64,000 nt of DNA from Ktedonobacterales bacterium (GTDB lineage: Bacteria > Chloroflexota > Ktedonobacteria > Ktedonobacterales > Ktedonobacteraceae), in NCBI GenBank assembly GCA_027451525.1, contig DAIDJF010000006.1, positions 53,184-117,183 on the forward strand. Direction: 5' to 3'. Below the pieces are notes generated by a model. It was not told the origin of the DNA, ran no database searches, and worked only from the letters and a program-made list of their open reading frames with translations. The position numbers and the translations under genes are program-made. This document shows, piece after piece, positions 8,784 through 17,226 of this stretch (positions are counted from its first letter, which is position 1; each line of letters begins with the position of its first letter).

Positions 8784-9326
8784 ATGTCAATTGAGCAGAA
8801 AGAGCCACGAGTGCAGACGCAGGCAACGGCGACACAACGCCGTTACCGCACTCTGGCTGTCGTGAAGCAAGAAGCGATTACGCGCGTCGAGAAGCCGTTA
8901 GAAGACTCGGTGTTTGTCTGGCCGCACCTGTTGGTTCGTGAATTTTTCGCGGCCACCGCGGTGATGGTGATGATTACCTTGCTTTCTATCGTCATTGATG
9001 CGCCGTTGCGTGAGCCTGCTAATCCAAACGTGACGCCAAACCCGGCAAAAGCCCCCTGGTACTTCCTGGGGTTACAGGAACTCCTTCACTACTTCCCGCC
9101 GACAACGGCAGGTGTGTTGGTTCCTGGCTTGACGCTCGGTGCCCTGGCTGTCCTGCCCTATGTTGACCGGAATCCTAGCCGCGCCTATGCGGACCGCAAG
9201 GTTGCAATTGTGACCTTCACGATGTTCCTGGTATTCTGGGCTGCGATCACTCTTGCTGGTAGTTTCTTCCGCGGTCCTGGTTGGCTGTGGATCTGGCCCT
9301 GGCAGCATATCTACTTTGACCTGTAA
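8784..9326 (+). CDS. Cytochrome b, C-terminal (subunit IV-like) subunit
   Basis: 180 residues with a ribosome site AAGGGGAATG. Completes the cytochrome b core: three membrane helices near 52-72, 108-128 and 148-170. The quinol-oxidation (Qo) motif, PEWY in classical complexes, reads APWY here (KAPWYFLGLQELL), so the usual glutamate of the motif is missing and one must come from elsewhere, possibly E in LQELL. Similar variants are known in Gram-positive and Chloroflexota relatives. The long cytoplasmic N-terminus (about 50 residues, rich in charge) is typical of Gram-positive versions. 33 bases after the b6-like gene. Confidence 0.92.
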   Translation: MSIEQKEPRVQTQATATQRRYRTLAVVKQEAITRVEKPLEDSVFVWPHLLVREFFAATAVMVMITLLSIVIDAPLREPANPNVTPNPAKAPWYFLGLQELLHYFPPTTAGVLVPGLTLGALAVLPYVDRNPSRAYADRKVAIVTFTMFLVFWAAITLAGSFFRGPGWLWIWPWQHIYFDL

Positions 9327-9353
9327 GAACAGGCTGGAAGTAAGAGGTTTACC

Positions 9354-10049
9354 ATGAGTATTGATACCCCGCCGATTACACCGCAACAGTATGAGGTGCT
9401 GCATGGTGGTGGCGCAGAAGCAGCAGAGATTGCCGCACAGCGGCGTTCACGCCGCCGTTTCCTCCGCCGTTCTATGCTCGCCGTGTGGGGTCTATCGGCA
9501 ACTGCTGCCGTTGCTGGCGCACTGGATATGTTGTATCCCAATCTCGCTGGTCAATTCGGTGCAGCTTTGACGGTTGGCAAAAAAACAGATTTCCCACCCG
9601 CGACTCAGTTAAACGAGTACGCTTTAGGGTCGAAGGGTGTTTTCTATCGCCAGGCGGCGAAAACGTACGTGATTCATATGGGCGCGAACACCCAGTTCTT
9701 ACTGCAAGATCCCTTGCTCACTAGCGAAATAGCGTATCAATCTATCGTCAAAGATCAGGATGGTTCCTTCTGGGTCGCGCTCTATCAGAAATGTGTCCAT
9801 CTAGGCTGCACGGTTCCGTTCCGTAACGATTGCAACAGTTTTAAATGTCCCTGTCATGGCTCTCACTATAACGTTGATGGTGAGTATCTGGACGGCCCTG
9901 CACCACGTAGCCTTGATCGTTTTGCCCTTTCCTTTAGCGGGCAAGATGTTATCGTTGATACCGGAACGCTCAATAGTGCCGTTCCACATCCCGATACCAC
10001 CACCCGCTTGATTGCTCAGCCTACCGTACAATGTAGCGCGGGCGGTTAA
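9354..10049 (+). CDS. qcrA: Rieske iron-sulfur protein
   Basis: 231 residues. N-terminal twin-arginine-like segment ([12 protein letters not shown]) before a membrane anchor at about 42-62, then the Rieske domain with cluster ligands in CVHLGC and CPCHGSHY. The two outer cysteines (C of LGC and second C of CPC) would form the usual disulfide. It shuttles electrons from the quinol site to the next carrier, which in classical complexes is cytochrome c1 or f. No such gene follows; instead the cupredoxin fusion at 10262 does. Ribosome site AAGAGG upstream; 27 bases after subunit IV. Confidence 0.95.
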   Translation: MSIDTPPITPQQYEVLHGGGAEAAEIAAQRRSRRRFLRRSMLAVWGLSATAAVAGALDMLYPNLAGQFGAALTVGKKTDFPPATQLNEYALGSKGVFYRQAAKTYVIHMGANTQFLLQDPLLTSEIAYQSIVKDQDGSFWVALYQKCVHLGCTVPFRNDCNSFKCPCHGSHYNVDGEYLDGPAPRSLDRFALSFSGQDVIVDTGTLNSAVPHPDTTTRLIAQPTVQCSAGG

Positions 10050-10123
10050 TCTCGTTATTCTTACGCGAGGCTTTGCGCCTATCGCTTTTGGCAAAGAGTG
10101 GCTGTGGAGTGCAGTACTCTACA

Positions 10124-10167
10124 GATGGCTAATGCTCCATCTTGCAAATCTAGGGGCATTAGCCATC
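10124..10167 (+). terminator. Intra-operon hairpin (possible attenuator)
   Basis: A 15-bp stem (10124-10138 with 10153-10167) lies in the 212-base gap after the Rieske gene. A pyrimidine stretch ending TTTT begins about ten bases later, so it may reduce transcription into the accessory genes or stabilise the upstream mRNA. Confidence 0.55.
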
Positions 10168-10261
10168 CTGCGCCTCTCTTTTCAGGTGCAAGGTGAATGA
10201 CGCCGTTGATGACGTATGCATGGAATGCATGCGCAAATCTCGATCAAAAGGTAGAGTTTTT

Positions 10262-11263
10262 ATGGTGAATATTGGACAAGTCGTTGTCGGTATCATCCTG
10301 CTCCTGGTTGTGATTGGCGGCTTGCTGTATATATTCTATTCTCGAACAAATGCAGTTGAGAAGACAGGGTATGGGGCTTTGATTATGCTCGCTCTTGTTT
10401 CCTTGATGATTCCAATTTTCTGGATTGTTGAGAATAGCGGACAGGCAAGCGCACAAACACAACAATTTGAATTAGGCGTACAGCGCGGCATGGCTGTCTA
10501 CGCGCAGTATTGTGTGAGCAATTGTTATACCATCAAAAGTAACAAACTGGTTAATCCATCATATAACGGATATACCATTAGCCAGTTAAATAACCTGAGT
10601 GATGATGACCTGAATCGTGTGATTGCATCTGGAAATTATGCTCCTGGTGTTACCCCACCGAGCAATTCAAGTCAGATCCCTGTCGGTTATCAATTTGGCG
10701 GGCCGCTCTCTTCGATGGATGAGCAGTACCTGTTTGATTTCTTACGTTCAGCCGACCCTGAGTATTTATCAAAGAGTGGTTATCCGAGTCAAAATGGTTT
10801 TGATAGTCTGGTCTCCTATCTGCAAAATAATGCCCCTGCCACGTATTCGACTGCTGTTGCTCTTGGCAGCACTGGCAGTTTTGGTGCGCCGGTCGATATG
10901 ACGAATCAGAAGGCGATCACGATTGACATTGCTAATACTGTCACGGGCCAAAATTGCCAGCCATCGTGCTATCAGTATCCCAATGTGAAAGTCAAGGTTG
11001 GCACGGTGATTACCTGGGTCAATAAGAGTAGCATCGGTCACACGGTGACAGCCGCTACCAGCGAGAGCACAGCTTCTCCCCAGCCTGCGGAGAGTATCTT
11101 CGACTCGGCGGGTAGCGCAAGTTCTTACAATTTGATTGCACCAGGACAGAGCTTTACATACACTGTAACGCAAGCGGCTTATAATCTCAATCCAGATCAC
11201 GCGGTAATGTACTACTGTAAGATTCACCCGATGATGCTGGCTGAGCTGACTATTGTTCCTTAG
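10262..11263 (+). CDS. Cytochrome-c-like domain without heme motif, fused to a cupredoxin
   Basis: 333 residues from ATG 10262. Two membrane helices (about 6-27 and 38-58), then a region with the layout of a cytochrome c domain (GVQRGMAVYAQYC, later a GPLSSMDEQYLFDFL helix) in which the heme site C-x2-C-H is replaced by C84-x3-C88-Tyr. No C-x2-C-H exists anywhere in the protein. A second C-x3-C-Tyr (C232, C236) opens the C-terminal cupredoxin domain, whose type 1 copper ligands are visible: H260, C319, H322 and M324 or M325 (CKIHPMM). Position after the Rieske gene suggests a copper-based electron carrier, taking the place of cytochrome c1/f. That role is inference. The longer frame starting at 10193 lacks a good ribosome site. 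Confidence 0.8.
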   Translation: MVNIGQVVVGIILLLVVIGGLLYIFYSRTNAVEKTGYGALIMLALVSLMIPIFWIVENSGQASAQTQQFELGVQRGMAVYAQYCVSNCYTIKSNKLVNPSYNGYTISQLNNLSDDDLNRVIASGNYAPGVTPPSNSSQIPVGYQFGGPLSSMDEQYLFDFLRSADPEYLSKSGYPSQNGFDSLVSYLQNNAPATYSTAVALGSTGSFGAPVDMTNQKAITIDIANTVTGQNCQPSCYQYPNVKVKVGTVITWVNKSSIGHTVTAATSESTASPQPAESIFDSAGSASSYNLIAPGQSFTYTVTQAAYNLNPDHAVMYYCKIHPMMLAELTIVP

Positions 11264-11280
11264 TTGTGACTGAGTTGTGT

Positions 11281-11317
11281 CTGTATGCGCCCACTAGAAG
11301 ATAGAAGGCGCATACAG
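11281..11317 (+). terminator. Intergenic hairpin
   Basis: An 11-bp perfect stem (11281-11291 with 11307-11317) between the cupredoxin fusion and the membrane protein. No T run, so it may be an mRNA-stabilising or partial stop element. Confidence 0.45.
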
Positions 11318-11384
11318 CTTCAGTTCTAACCATTCTCATGTCCCCCAGGTATGAAGAGGGGCATGTTGGAAGGGATTGCGATCC

Positions 11385-12899
11385 ATGCAACAAGCTCAAC
11401 GTCGGGAGATGTCTGATCAGATTTCATGGGCGCGCGCGATGATCTTTGCTATCGGGTTTTTCTTCATTTCCGCGCTCCTGATCGGGCAGATACCCGGATA
11501 CATTTACTTACAATTAACTGCTGCATCACTGCAAGGGTTGGAGCAGGGATCCCTGGCTCTAGGTCTGACTTGCGTAGCAGCATTTATCGTTATTCAGGTG
11601 ATTGTTTGGCTTTTTGACCCTAAACCTGTTGTGCCGCCAATCATTCTGACCGTAGTTGGCCTTGTCTTTGCCGTTGGCGGTCTGGCTCTCATGTTCTGGT
11701 CTACTTCCACGGGATGTAATATCAATCAAACTCCCGTTGTTACCTGTAACCAGTATTTCCCAGCCATAGGCATGTCCTGGAACCCTATACTTGGTGGTAA
11801 GGTGCTCTGGTTCCAGGCAAGTACGATCGATCTGGTAATGGTCGGTGCCGTTCTGCTCGGCATTGGTGCTGCTATGATTTTTTATAGCCAGCTTGCCATT
11901 CGCGAGCAGCGTAACCCTGATCGTCGTGATCTGGGAACTACGCCCGCCATTCGCTTCATGATTATTGCCGCCAGCATCCTACTCGTGCTATTCATGGTGT
12001 TTTACGCCTACGTGAACGATCAAGGTCTGGCCTACCAGATCTCACCCAGCGCGAGTGGCGCATTCTGGACTCAGAAGACGATTGACTACATTCTGTCAAG
12101 CATTCTCGGTATTGCGGTGTTCCTGGTCCTCGGTGCATTCGCTCTACGTCTGCACTATCTGATGCGCCCCGTGCGCAAACGCACGATGTCCGTTCTCTAC
12201 GCGGTCGGCGCGTTGGGCTTCGCGCAGCTAGGCGCAATCATGGTGCTGTTTGGCTTGTTGGCTTATCCGCTGATTGATTGGATGCATAACTGGACGTTCA
12301 TTGGCCTGAATAGCTACCTCACCGTTTGCTCAAACAAATTGGAGATTCCGGCTAGCTGTTTCTTCTCGCCACAGACAGGGTATATCGTTGACGCTATTGT
12401 GACAACGAATTTCTTTGTGCTGCTGATGGCTGCGGTCTGGGCCTGGAAATCTCATCGCAATCTGGTTATTATCGGTGGCGTGGTCACCACTGCTGTCCTG
12501 GCTCTTGCCACTCTTCTGTTACACTTATATCCGACCGAGTACCTGATCGGGCTTCTGCTCTGTGGTGGCTCGTTGGTGTTAGCGACGATTTGGACAAGCG
12601 TGGCGCGCCGTGAGTTCGCGGTCGTGGGTGAAAACAAACTTGGATGTCTGGGCCAATGGCTGGTCGTAGGGACATGTCTGTTTATCTACCTGGCGGCATT
12701 CGCTTTCTTCTCTATCCCAGGTTTCCGCGAAACTGAGCCGAACGTGCCATTTGTCTCGGGTAATGCGATTGCACCGCACGTTGCTGCCGGGCAACCGCCG
12801 ATTCTAACGGCCTCGGACGCCGTGTTTATGCTGGTCCTGATGGCGATTCTTGGCGCAATCCAGTTTTACTTCCTGACGCGCAATCGCTATCGTGTCTAA
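11385..12899 (+). CDS. Unknown polytopic membrane protein of the bc operon
   Basis: 504 residues from ATG 11385 (GGAAGGGA upstream; an in-frame TTG at 11376 is the alternative). I count about 12 hydrophobic helices. Two outside loops carry cysteine pairs (CNINQTPVVTC near 117-127 and CSNKLEIPASC near 313-323), suggesting disulfides on the exterior. No cofactor motif is evident, and I do not recognise the family. Same strand and about 120 bases after the cupredoxin fusion, so a membrane partner or assembly factor of the complex is the likeliest role; this rests on position only. A transporter is possible. Followed by a strong terminator. Confidence 0.75.
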   Translation: MQQAQRREMSDQISWARAMIFAIGFFFISALLIGQIPGYIYLQLTAASLQGLEQGSLALGLTCVAAFIVIQVIVWLFDPKPVVPPIILTVVGLVFAVGGLALMFWSTSTGCNINQTPVVTCNQYFPAIGMSWNPILGGKVLWFQASTIDLVMVGAVLLGIGAAMIFYSQLAIREQRNPDRRDLGTTPAIRFMIIAASILLVLFMVFYAYVNDQGLAYQISPSASGAFWTQKTIDYILSSILGIAVFLVLGAFALRLHYLMRPVRKRTMSVLYAVGALGFAQLGAIMVLFGLLAYPLIDWMHNWTFIGLNSYLTVCSNKLEIPASCFFSPQTGYIVDAIVTTNFFVLLMAAVWAWKSHRNLVIIGGVVTTAVLALATLLLHLYPTEYLIGLLLCGGSLVLATIWTSVARREFAVVGENKLGCLGQWLVVGTCLFIYLAAFAFFSIPGFRETEPNVPFVSGNAIAPHVAAGQPPILTASDAVFMLVLMAILGAIQFYFLTRNRYRV

Positions 12900-12985
12900 C
12901 ATATGTCTGTATAGGGCAAAAAGACACAGGATTCTCACTGTGTCTCAATGAGAGATTTGTGCAGTTTGCCCTACACCCGCAAGCA

Positions 12986-13033
12986 AAGCACAGAAGATGC
13001 AGATCGAATACGATGCATCTTCTGTGCTTTTTA
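12986..13033 (+). terminator. Intrinsic terminator of the bc operon
   Basis: A 16-bp stem (12986-13001 with 13014-13029) followed by TTTT. A smaller hairpin (AGACACAG with CTGTGTCT) precedes it near 12920-12945. Confidence 0.88.
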
Positions 13034-13153
13034 TGGTACAATACATGCTATATTTAGCACGTTAGACGGGCGTTGTTTGCCAATAATCGCGTATTTTACC
13101 TTGACGCAGAGCATTTTTTGGATGACTTTAGTATATTTTTATGAACCCGAGCA

Positions 13154-13162
13154 TGATATAAT
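13154..13162 (+). promoter_or_regulatory. Extended -10 promoter of glgA
   Basis: TGATATAAT, identical to the elements at 5095 and 7858; about 34 bases before the glgA start. Confidence 0.6.
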
Positions 13163-13195
13163 GTAACGTACAGTTTGTGTGTGGGAGGAATGATA

Positions 13196-14665
13196 ATGCA
13201 GTATGAACGGCCCCTCCGAATCCTGATTCTTGCTGCTGAGATTGTGCCATTTGTAAAAGTTGGTGGGTTGGCAGATGTGGTGGGAGCGTTACCAAAATCG
13301 TTACAGGCTCTTGGACATGATGTGCGCCTGGCAATGCCGCGTTATCGCCAAGTCGATCCTCAACGCTTTCAGCTCACTCCTGTGGTTGATCCTCTGATGG
13401 TTAGCATGGGAACCTTTCGGCTCAATGTCAGTATTCAGCAGGGAACTATCGGTGAACAGATCCCTGTGTATATGGTGGATGCTCCGCGCTTCTTTGAGCG
13501 TGAAAATATCTATGGTTACACAGATGATGGCGAGCGATTTATTCTCTTTTGTCGCGCGGCTATAGAAGCGATGCGGGCTATTGACTGGTCACCTGATATC
13601 ATCCACTGTAATGACTGGCATACTGGTATTGTGCCAAACTGGATGCATACCGTTTACCACGATGACTCATTTTATGCGGAGTCTGCAACCGTTTACACGA
13701 TTCACAATCTGGCCTACCAGGGCATCTTTGGCTATCGCATTCTGGAAGTTGCAGGCGTGGCCGCGCAAGGCTTCGTCTATCCCCAAATTGCAGAATTGGC
13801 AAATGTGGTTGATATCATGGGGCGCGGCATTCTCTTCGCTGATGCCATCACGACAGTAAGTGAGCGTTACGCGCAGGAAATTCTTACACCCACATTCGGC
13901 GAAAAGCTCGATCACATGTTACGCGCGCGACGAGATCGCCTTTTTGGCATTCTCAACGGCATTGACTATCAAGAAGTCAACCCTGCTACTGACCAGTATA
14001 TTCACACACGTTTTGATGCTGCTTCGCTAGAGCAACGTGCCGCAAACAAAGTTGCGTTGCAAGAGCAGGTACATCTTCCTGTTCAGCCTGATGTTCCTTT
14101 GCTGGCGATGATCTCCCGTCTGGCAGATCAAAAAGGTTTTGATCTACTGGCGCAAATTATTCAACCTTTGCTCACACAAGGTATTCAGTTTATCGTGCTT
14201 GGTGTGGGTGACCAACACTATCATGAACTATTTCAGAATTTGGCGGCACGTTATCCCGATCAGGTCGCGGTTTTTCTGACGTTCAACACGGAACTGGCCC
14301 AGCGTATCTATGCAGGGAGCGATATGTTTCTTATGCCCTCTCGTTTTGAGCCATGTGGTACAAGTCAACTTATTGCCATGCGCTACGGCTGTATCCCTAT
14401 TGTGCGTCACGTGGGAGGGCTGGCCGACACTGTACAGGAATATAACTCACAAACAGGCGAAGGCAACGGTTTTGTCTTCAACAATTATGATCCCTGGGAA
14501 CTCTTTGCCGCTGTTGTGCGAGCACTAACCGTCTATCGTTTCAAAGCTGTTTGGCGCGTATTACAGCAGCGTGGAATGGCAGCCGATCACTCCTGGCATG
14601 TGTCTGCGACACGGTATGTTGAGGTGTATCGTAATGCCATTGCCTTTCACAAAAGCGGCAAATAA
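13196..14665 (+). CDS. glgA: Glycogen (starch) synthase
   Basis: 489 residues, GT5 family. Transfers glucose from ADP- or UDP-glucose to the growing alpha-1,4-glucan. The N-terminal sugar-nucleotide loop KVGGLADVVG, the acceptor-side HCNDWHTG, and the C-terminal RFEPCGTSQLIAMRYG motif with the conserved glutamate are all present, and the length is normal. Start ATG 13196 is preferred because GGGAGG at 13183-13188 is 7 bases away; ATG 13190 would be too close. Single gene with its own promoter; no other glycogen genes in the window. Confidence 0.95.
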   Translation: MQYERPLRILILAAEIVPFVKVGGLADVVGALPKSLQALGHDVRLAMPRYRQVDPQRFQLTPVVDPLMVSMGTFRLNVSIQQGTIGEQIPVYMVDAPRFFERENIYGYTDDGERFILFCRAAIEAMRAIDWSPDIIHCNDWHTGIVPNWMHTVYHDDSFYAESATVYTIHNLAYQGIFGYRILEVAGVAAQGFVYPQIAELANVVDIMGRGILFADAITTVSERYAQEILTPTFGEKLDHMLRARRDRLFGILNGIDYQEVNPATDQYIHTRFDAASLEQRAANKVALQEQVHLPVQPDVPLLAMISRLADQKGFDLLAQIIQPLLTQGIQFIVLGVGDQHYHELFQNLAARYPDQVAVFLTFNTELAQRIYAGSDMFLMPSRFEPCGTSQLIAMRYGCIPIVRHVGGLADTVQEYNSQTGEGNGFVFNNYDPWELFAAVVRALTVYRFKAVWRVLQQRGMAADHSWHVSATRYVEVYRNAIAFHKSGK

Positions 14666-14802
14666 CTCTTGCCATCTTTAATCCTGTGCATGTTCTTCTC
14701 GTGTCTTTTGGCAGCGTGAATAGAAGGTGGCAGAATAATCACACACGGTATCACTGGTTAGATGAAGAAGGGTAGATTTGAGTATCTGTGGAGAGCCTGG
14801 GA

Positions 14803-15609
14803 ATGGTGGAAAGAGAACATATACCGGATGAACATCTGTTACGCGCGAGCCTGAGAGAGTATGAACTGCATATTGTAGAGCTGTACAATGCGTTACCCTC
14901 TCCTGCTACGCCAGCTTTTTGGCCGCAATTGATAGCGGTGGAGATGCCTGTAGAAGTATTAGTGCTATGTGTACGCAAGGCACATATGAGTGGAGATTAT
15001 CGTACAAGAAATCGTATTCTAGAGTTGATAGTGCAGCGTATCGGGGGCGCAACGCACTTGTGGGCAGAAGCAATATTGCGCAAGTGGCATTTGTTGCCTG
15101 ATGAGAGAGAGCATCTTGTCGCAGACCTCTGTGCCGACCTCTACGAGCGTATACTTCACGCGCTCCTTGATGAAAGTCGCCTTTTTTGGGCCATAAATTT
15201 TTATCACTGTTTATATTTTGAACGGCTACATGTTTATACTACTTTTTTGAGACGTGAAGGGCTGGTACAATCCACGAAAACGCACGTAGGGATGCGGATT
15301 CCGCGTAATTTGCTGATTCGCCTCGATCAACCGCTTGTTAATGCGGAAGGGCAACCGCTTATCAGGGAGCTTGAGGACGGAGCAGCGCAGAAAATGTTGC
15401 TCTCGCTCGAATATAGCGAGCTTTTACATCTGGTTCTTCACTTACCAAGTGCGCTTAAGTTGGTTATCTTGCTGGCTTTTTGGGAAGGCCGTTCTGAGAA
15501 AGAGGTTGCGCATCTCTTAGGCATCAGTGACAGAACGGTTCGTAATCGTATACGAGCTGCATCGAAGTGGCTCTATGAACAACTAGAGGGAGATAGTGTG
15601 CATGAATAG
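14803..15609 (+). CDS. Sigma-70-like factor (divergent ECF type)
   Basis: 268 residues from ATG 14803 (GTG 14788 possible). The C-terminal 60 residues are a clear sigma region 4 helix-turn-helix (KEVAHLLGISDRTVRNRIR). The rest is long for an ECF factor and region 2 is divergent: aromatic and acidic residues around AINFYHCLYFERLHVYTTFL may correspond to region 2 core contacts. It may be a true sigma factor or a sigma-derived regulator. The stop overlaps the start of the next small gene by 8 bases, and that gene overlaps larC, so the three are translationally coupled. Confidence 0.75.
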   Translation: MVEREHIPDEHLLRASLREYELHIVELYNALPSPATPAFWPQLIAVEMPVEVLVLCVRKAHMSGDYRTRNRILELIVQRIGGATHLWAEAILRKWHLLPDEREHLVADLCADLYERILHALLDESRLFWAINFYHCLYFERLHVYTTFLRREGLVQSTKTHVGMRIPRNLLIRLDQPLVNAEGQPLIRELEDGAAQKMLLSLEYSELLHLVLHLPSALKLVILLAFWEGRSEKEVAHLLGISDRTVRNRIRAASKWLYEQLEGDSVHE

Positions 15610-15991
15610 TGAGCAATCACCGCACGAGGAGCTTTTGTGGATTACCGCCTGTTACGTTGCCGAGGTGCGTGCTGGGTTACAGCCATCCTTGAGCACATAT
15701 GTTGCACGCTATCCACAGTATGCTGAGGAGATTGCTGATTTTGTTGCATATTATCATGCTATTGAAACAGAGCTTGAACAACAGGCTGAGGAGCATAAGC
15801 CGTCCGTTTCTTTCCCTGATCGGCTTGCTGCCCTCGCTTCATTAGAACAGCTAGCTTACAGGAAGCGTGTCGCTGAACAGCAACAAGATTACGTGTCTGA
15901 ATCGTTACAAGGAACTTCGCATAGCGTGGCTGGCACTGGAGAACTGATGGAGCAGAGCTTTTCTATACAGAAGGATGAAGACCTGTGTTGA
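15602..15991 (+). CDS. Small soluble partner of the sigma-like factor (unknown function)
   Basis: 129 residues, mostly alpha-helical. The segment LQPSLSTYVARYPQYAEEIADFVAYYHAIE resembles short helical modules found beside sigma factors in Planctomycetes and Chloroflexota. No membrane helix and no zinc-binding anti-sigma motif (HxxxCxxC). It starts inside the end of the sigma-like gene and its end overlaps the larC start, which suggests matched synthesis. An anti-sigma or adaptor role is inference from position only. Confidence 0.65.
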   Translation: MNSEQSPHEELLWITACYVAEVRAGLQPSLSTYVARYPQYAEEIADFVAYYHAIETELEQQAEEHKPSVSFPDRLAALASLEQLAYRKRVAEQQQDYVSESLQGTSHSVAGTGELMEQSFSIQKDEDLC

Positions 15992-17178
15992 CTAAGGTTG
16001 CATACCTGGATTGTCATTCAGGAATAAGCGGCAACATGTTTCTCGGCGCGATGCTGCACGCGGGCCTCGCGCTTGAGACGTTGCAACAGGCATTAGCTGG
16101 ACTACCGTTGAGTGGCTACCATCTAGAGTTGCGCCCTTATACTGATAAAGGCATACAAGGCGTGTATTTTGATGTGCAACTACTTGCGCAGGAGCAGCCG
16201 ACACGCCATCTCTCTGATATTGTCGCGCTTCTGCATGAGGCCCATATCGCTCCCAGCGTGCGTACAACCGCTCTCGCGGTGTTCCGTTGCCTGGCGGAAG
16301 CCGAGGCAACTGTGCATGGTGTGAGCATTGATGAGGTGCATTTTCATGAGGTGGGGGCGGTCGATGCGATTGTTGATATTGTCGGTGCGGCCGTCGCCAT
16401 TGAAACGCTAGGGATTGCGCATCTTTATGCCTCGGCTCTGCCACTTACGCATGGGCATGTCAAAACATCGCATGGCTTATTACCTGTACCGGCACCCGCC
16501 ACATTGGAAATTTTGCGTCGTGTGCAGGCTCCCTGGCAACCCCGTCCTGTTGAGGGCGAACTCGTAACGCCAACTGGGGCTGCCTTATTGGCGACATTGG
16601 CTCATTTCGAGATACCTCCCATGCATATTGAACAGGTAGGCTACGGCTTTGGCAAAAAGCAGATGCCCTGGCCTAACTGCCTTCGTCTGTGCTTAGGAAC
16701 CTCTGTTGCTCAAGCTGCATCTTCAGATGTCGATACCGATTGGGTGACGGTAATTGAAACAAATATTGATACGATGAGCGGAGAGCTATTTGGTGGTCTT
16801 ATGGAACGACTACTGCAAGCGGGAGCCTTAGATGTCAGCTATACCCCTATCCAGATGAAGAAAAACCGCCCGGCTATTCTGTTACGTGTCATCTGTATGC
16901 CCCAAGACAGTGAAGCTCTCTCCTATCTTCTGCTACGCGAGACAAGCACTTTGGGCGTGCGGATGCAGCAGATGCAACGTCGTAAGGCCCAACGGAGTAT
17001 GCAGCAGATTTCAACTTCACTTGGTCCTATCCTGGTGAAAATTAAACGTTTGGGGCATCGTGTTATCAGTGCTGCTCCTGAATATGAGGAGTGCCAGCGT
17101 CTCGCCACTGAGCATCAGATGCCTCTGGCTGATGTGTATGAGCTTGCACGGCGTGCTATCGCGGAAGCTATAGTATAA
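15985..17178 (+). CDS. larC: LarC nickel-pincer cofactor protein (DUF111)
   Basis: 397 residues. In lactate racemase biology LarC inserts nickel into the pyridinium dithiocarboxylate precursor made by LarB and LarE. Recognised by the opening YLDCHSGISGNMFLGAML, the metal-binding stretch VHFHEVGAVDAIVDIVG, the N-terminal histidines, and the C-terminal half (IETNIDTMSGELFG). Here it is one uninterrupted frame; in Lactobacillus the gene needs a frameshift. No larB, larE or larA lies in the window. GTG 15985 (or TTG 15988) is the start, coupled to the preceding small gene. Confidence 0.92.
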   Translation: MLTKVAYLDCHSGISGNMFLGAMLHAGLALETLQQALAGLPLSGYHLELRPYTDKGIQGVYFDVQLLAQEQPTRHLSDIVALLHEAHIAPSVRTTALAVFRCLAEAEATVHGVSIDEVHFHEVGAVDAIVDIVGAAVAIETLGIAHLYASALPLTHGHVKTSHGLLPVPAPATLEILRRVQAPWQPRPVEGELVTPTGAALLATLAHFEIPPMHIEQVGYGFGKKQMPWPNCLRLCLGTSVAQAASSDVDTDWVTVIETNIDTMSGELFGGLMERLLQAGALDVSYTPIQMKKNRPAILLRVICMPQDSEALSYLLLRETSTLGVRMQQMQRRKAQRSMQQISTSLGPILVKIKRLGHRVISAAPEYEECQRLATEHQMPLADVYELARRAIAEAIV

Positions 17179-17226
17179 TAAGTAATAAGTACAGTAACAT
17201 TCCTATTCTTCTACGAGAAAGCGACT

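Noticed and set aside
15985..17178. Programmed frameshift expected for larC
   Set aside because: The gene is a single open frame of normal length; no slip site is needed.
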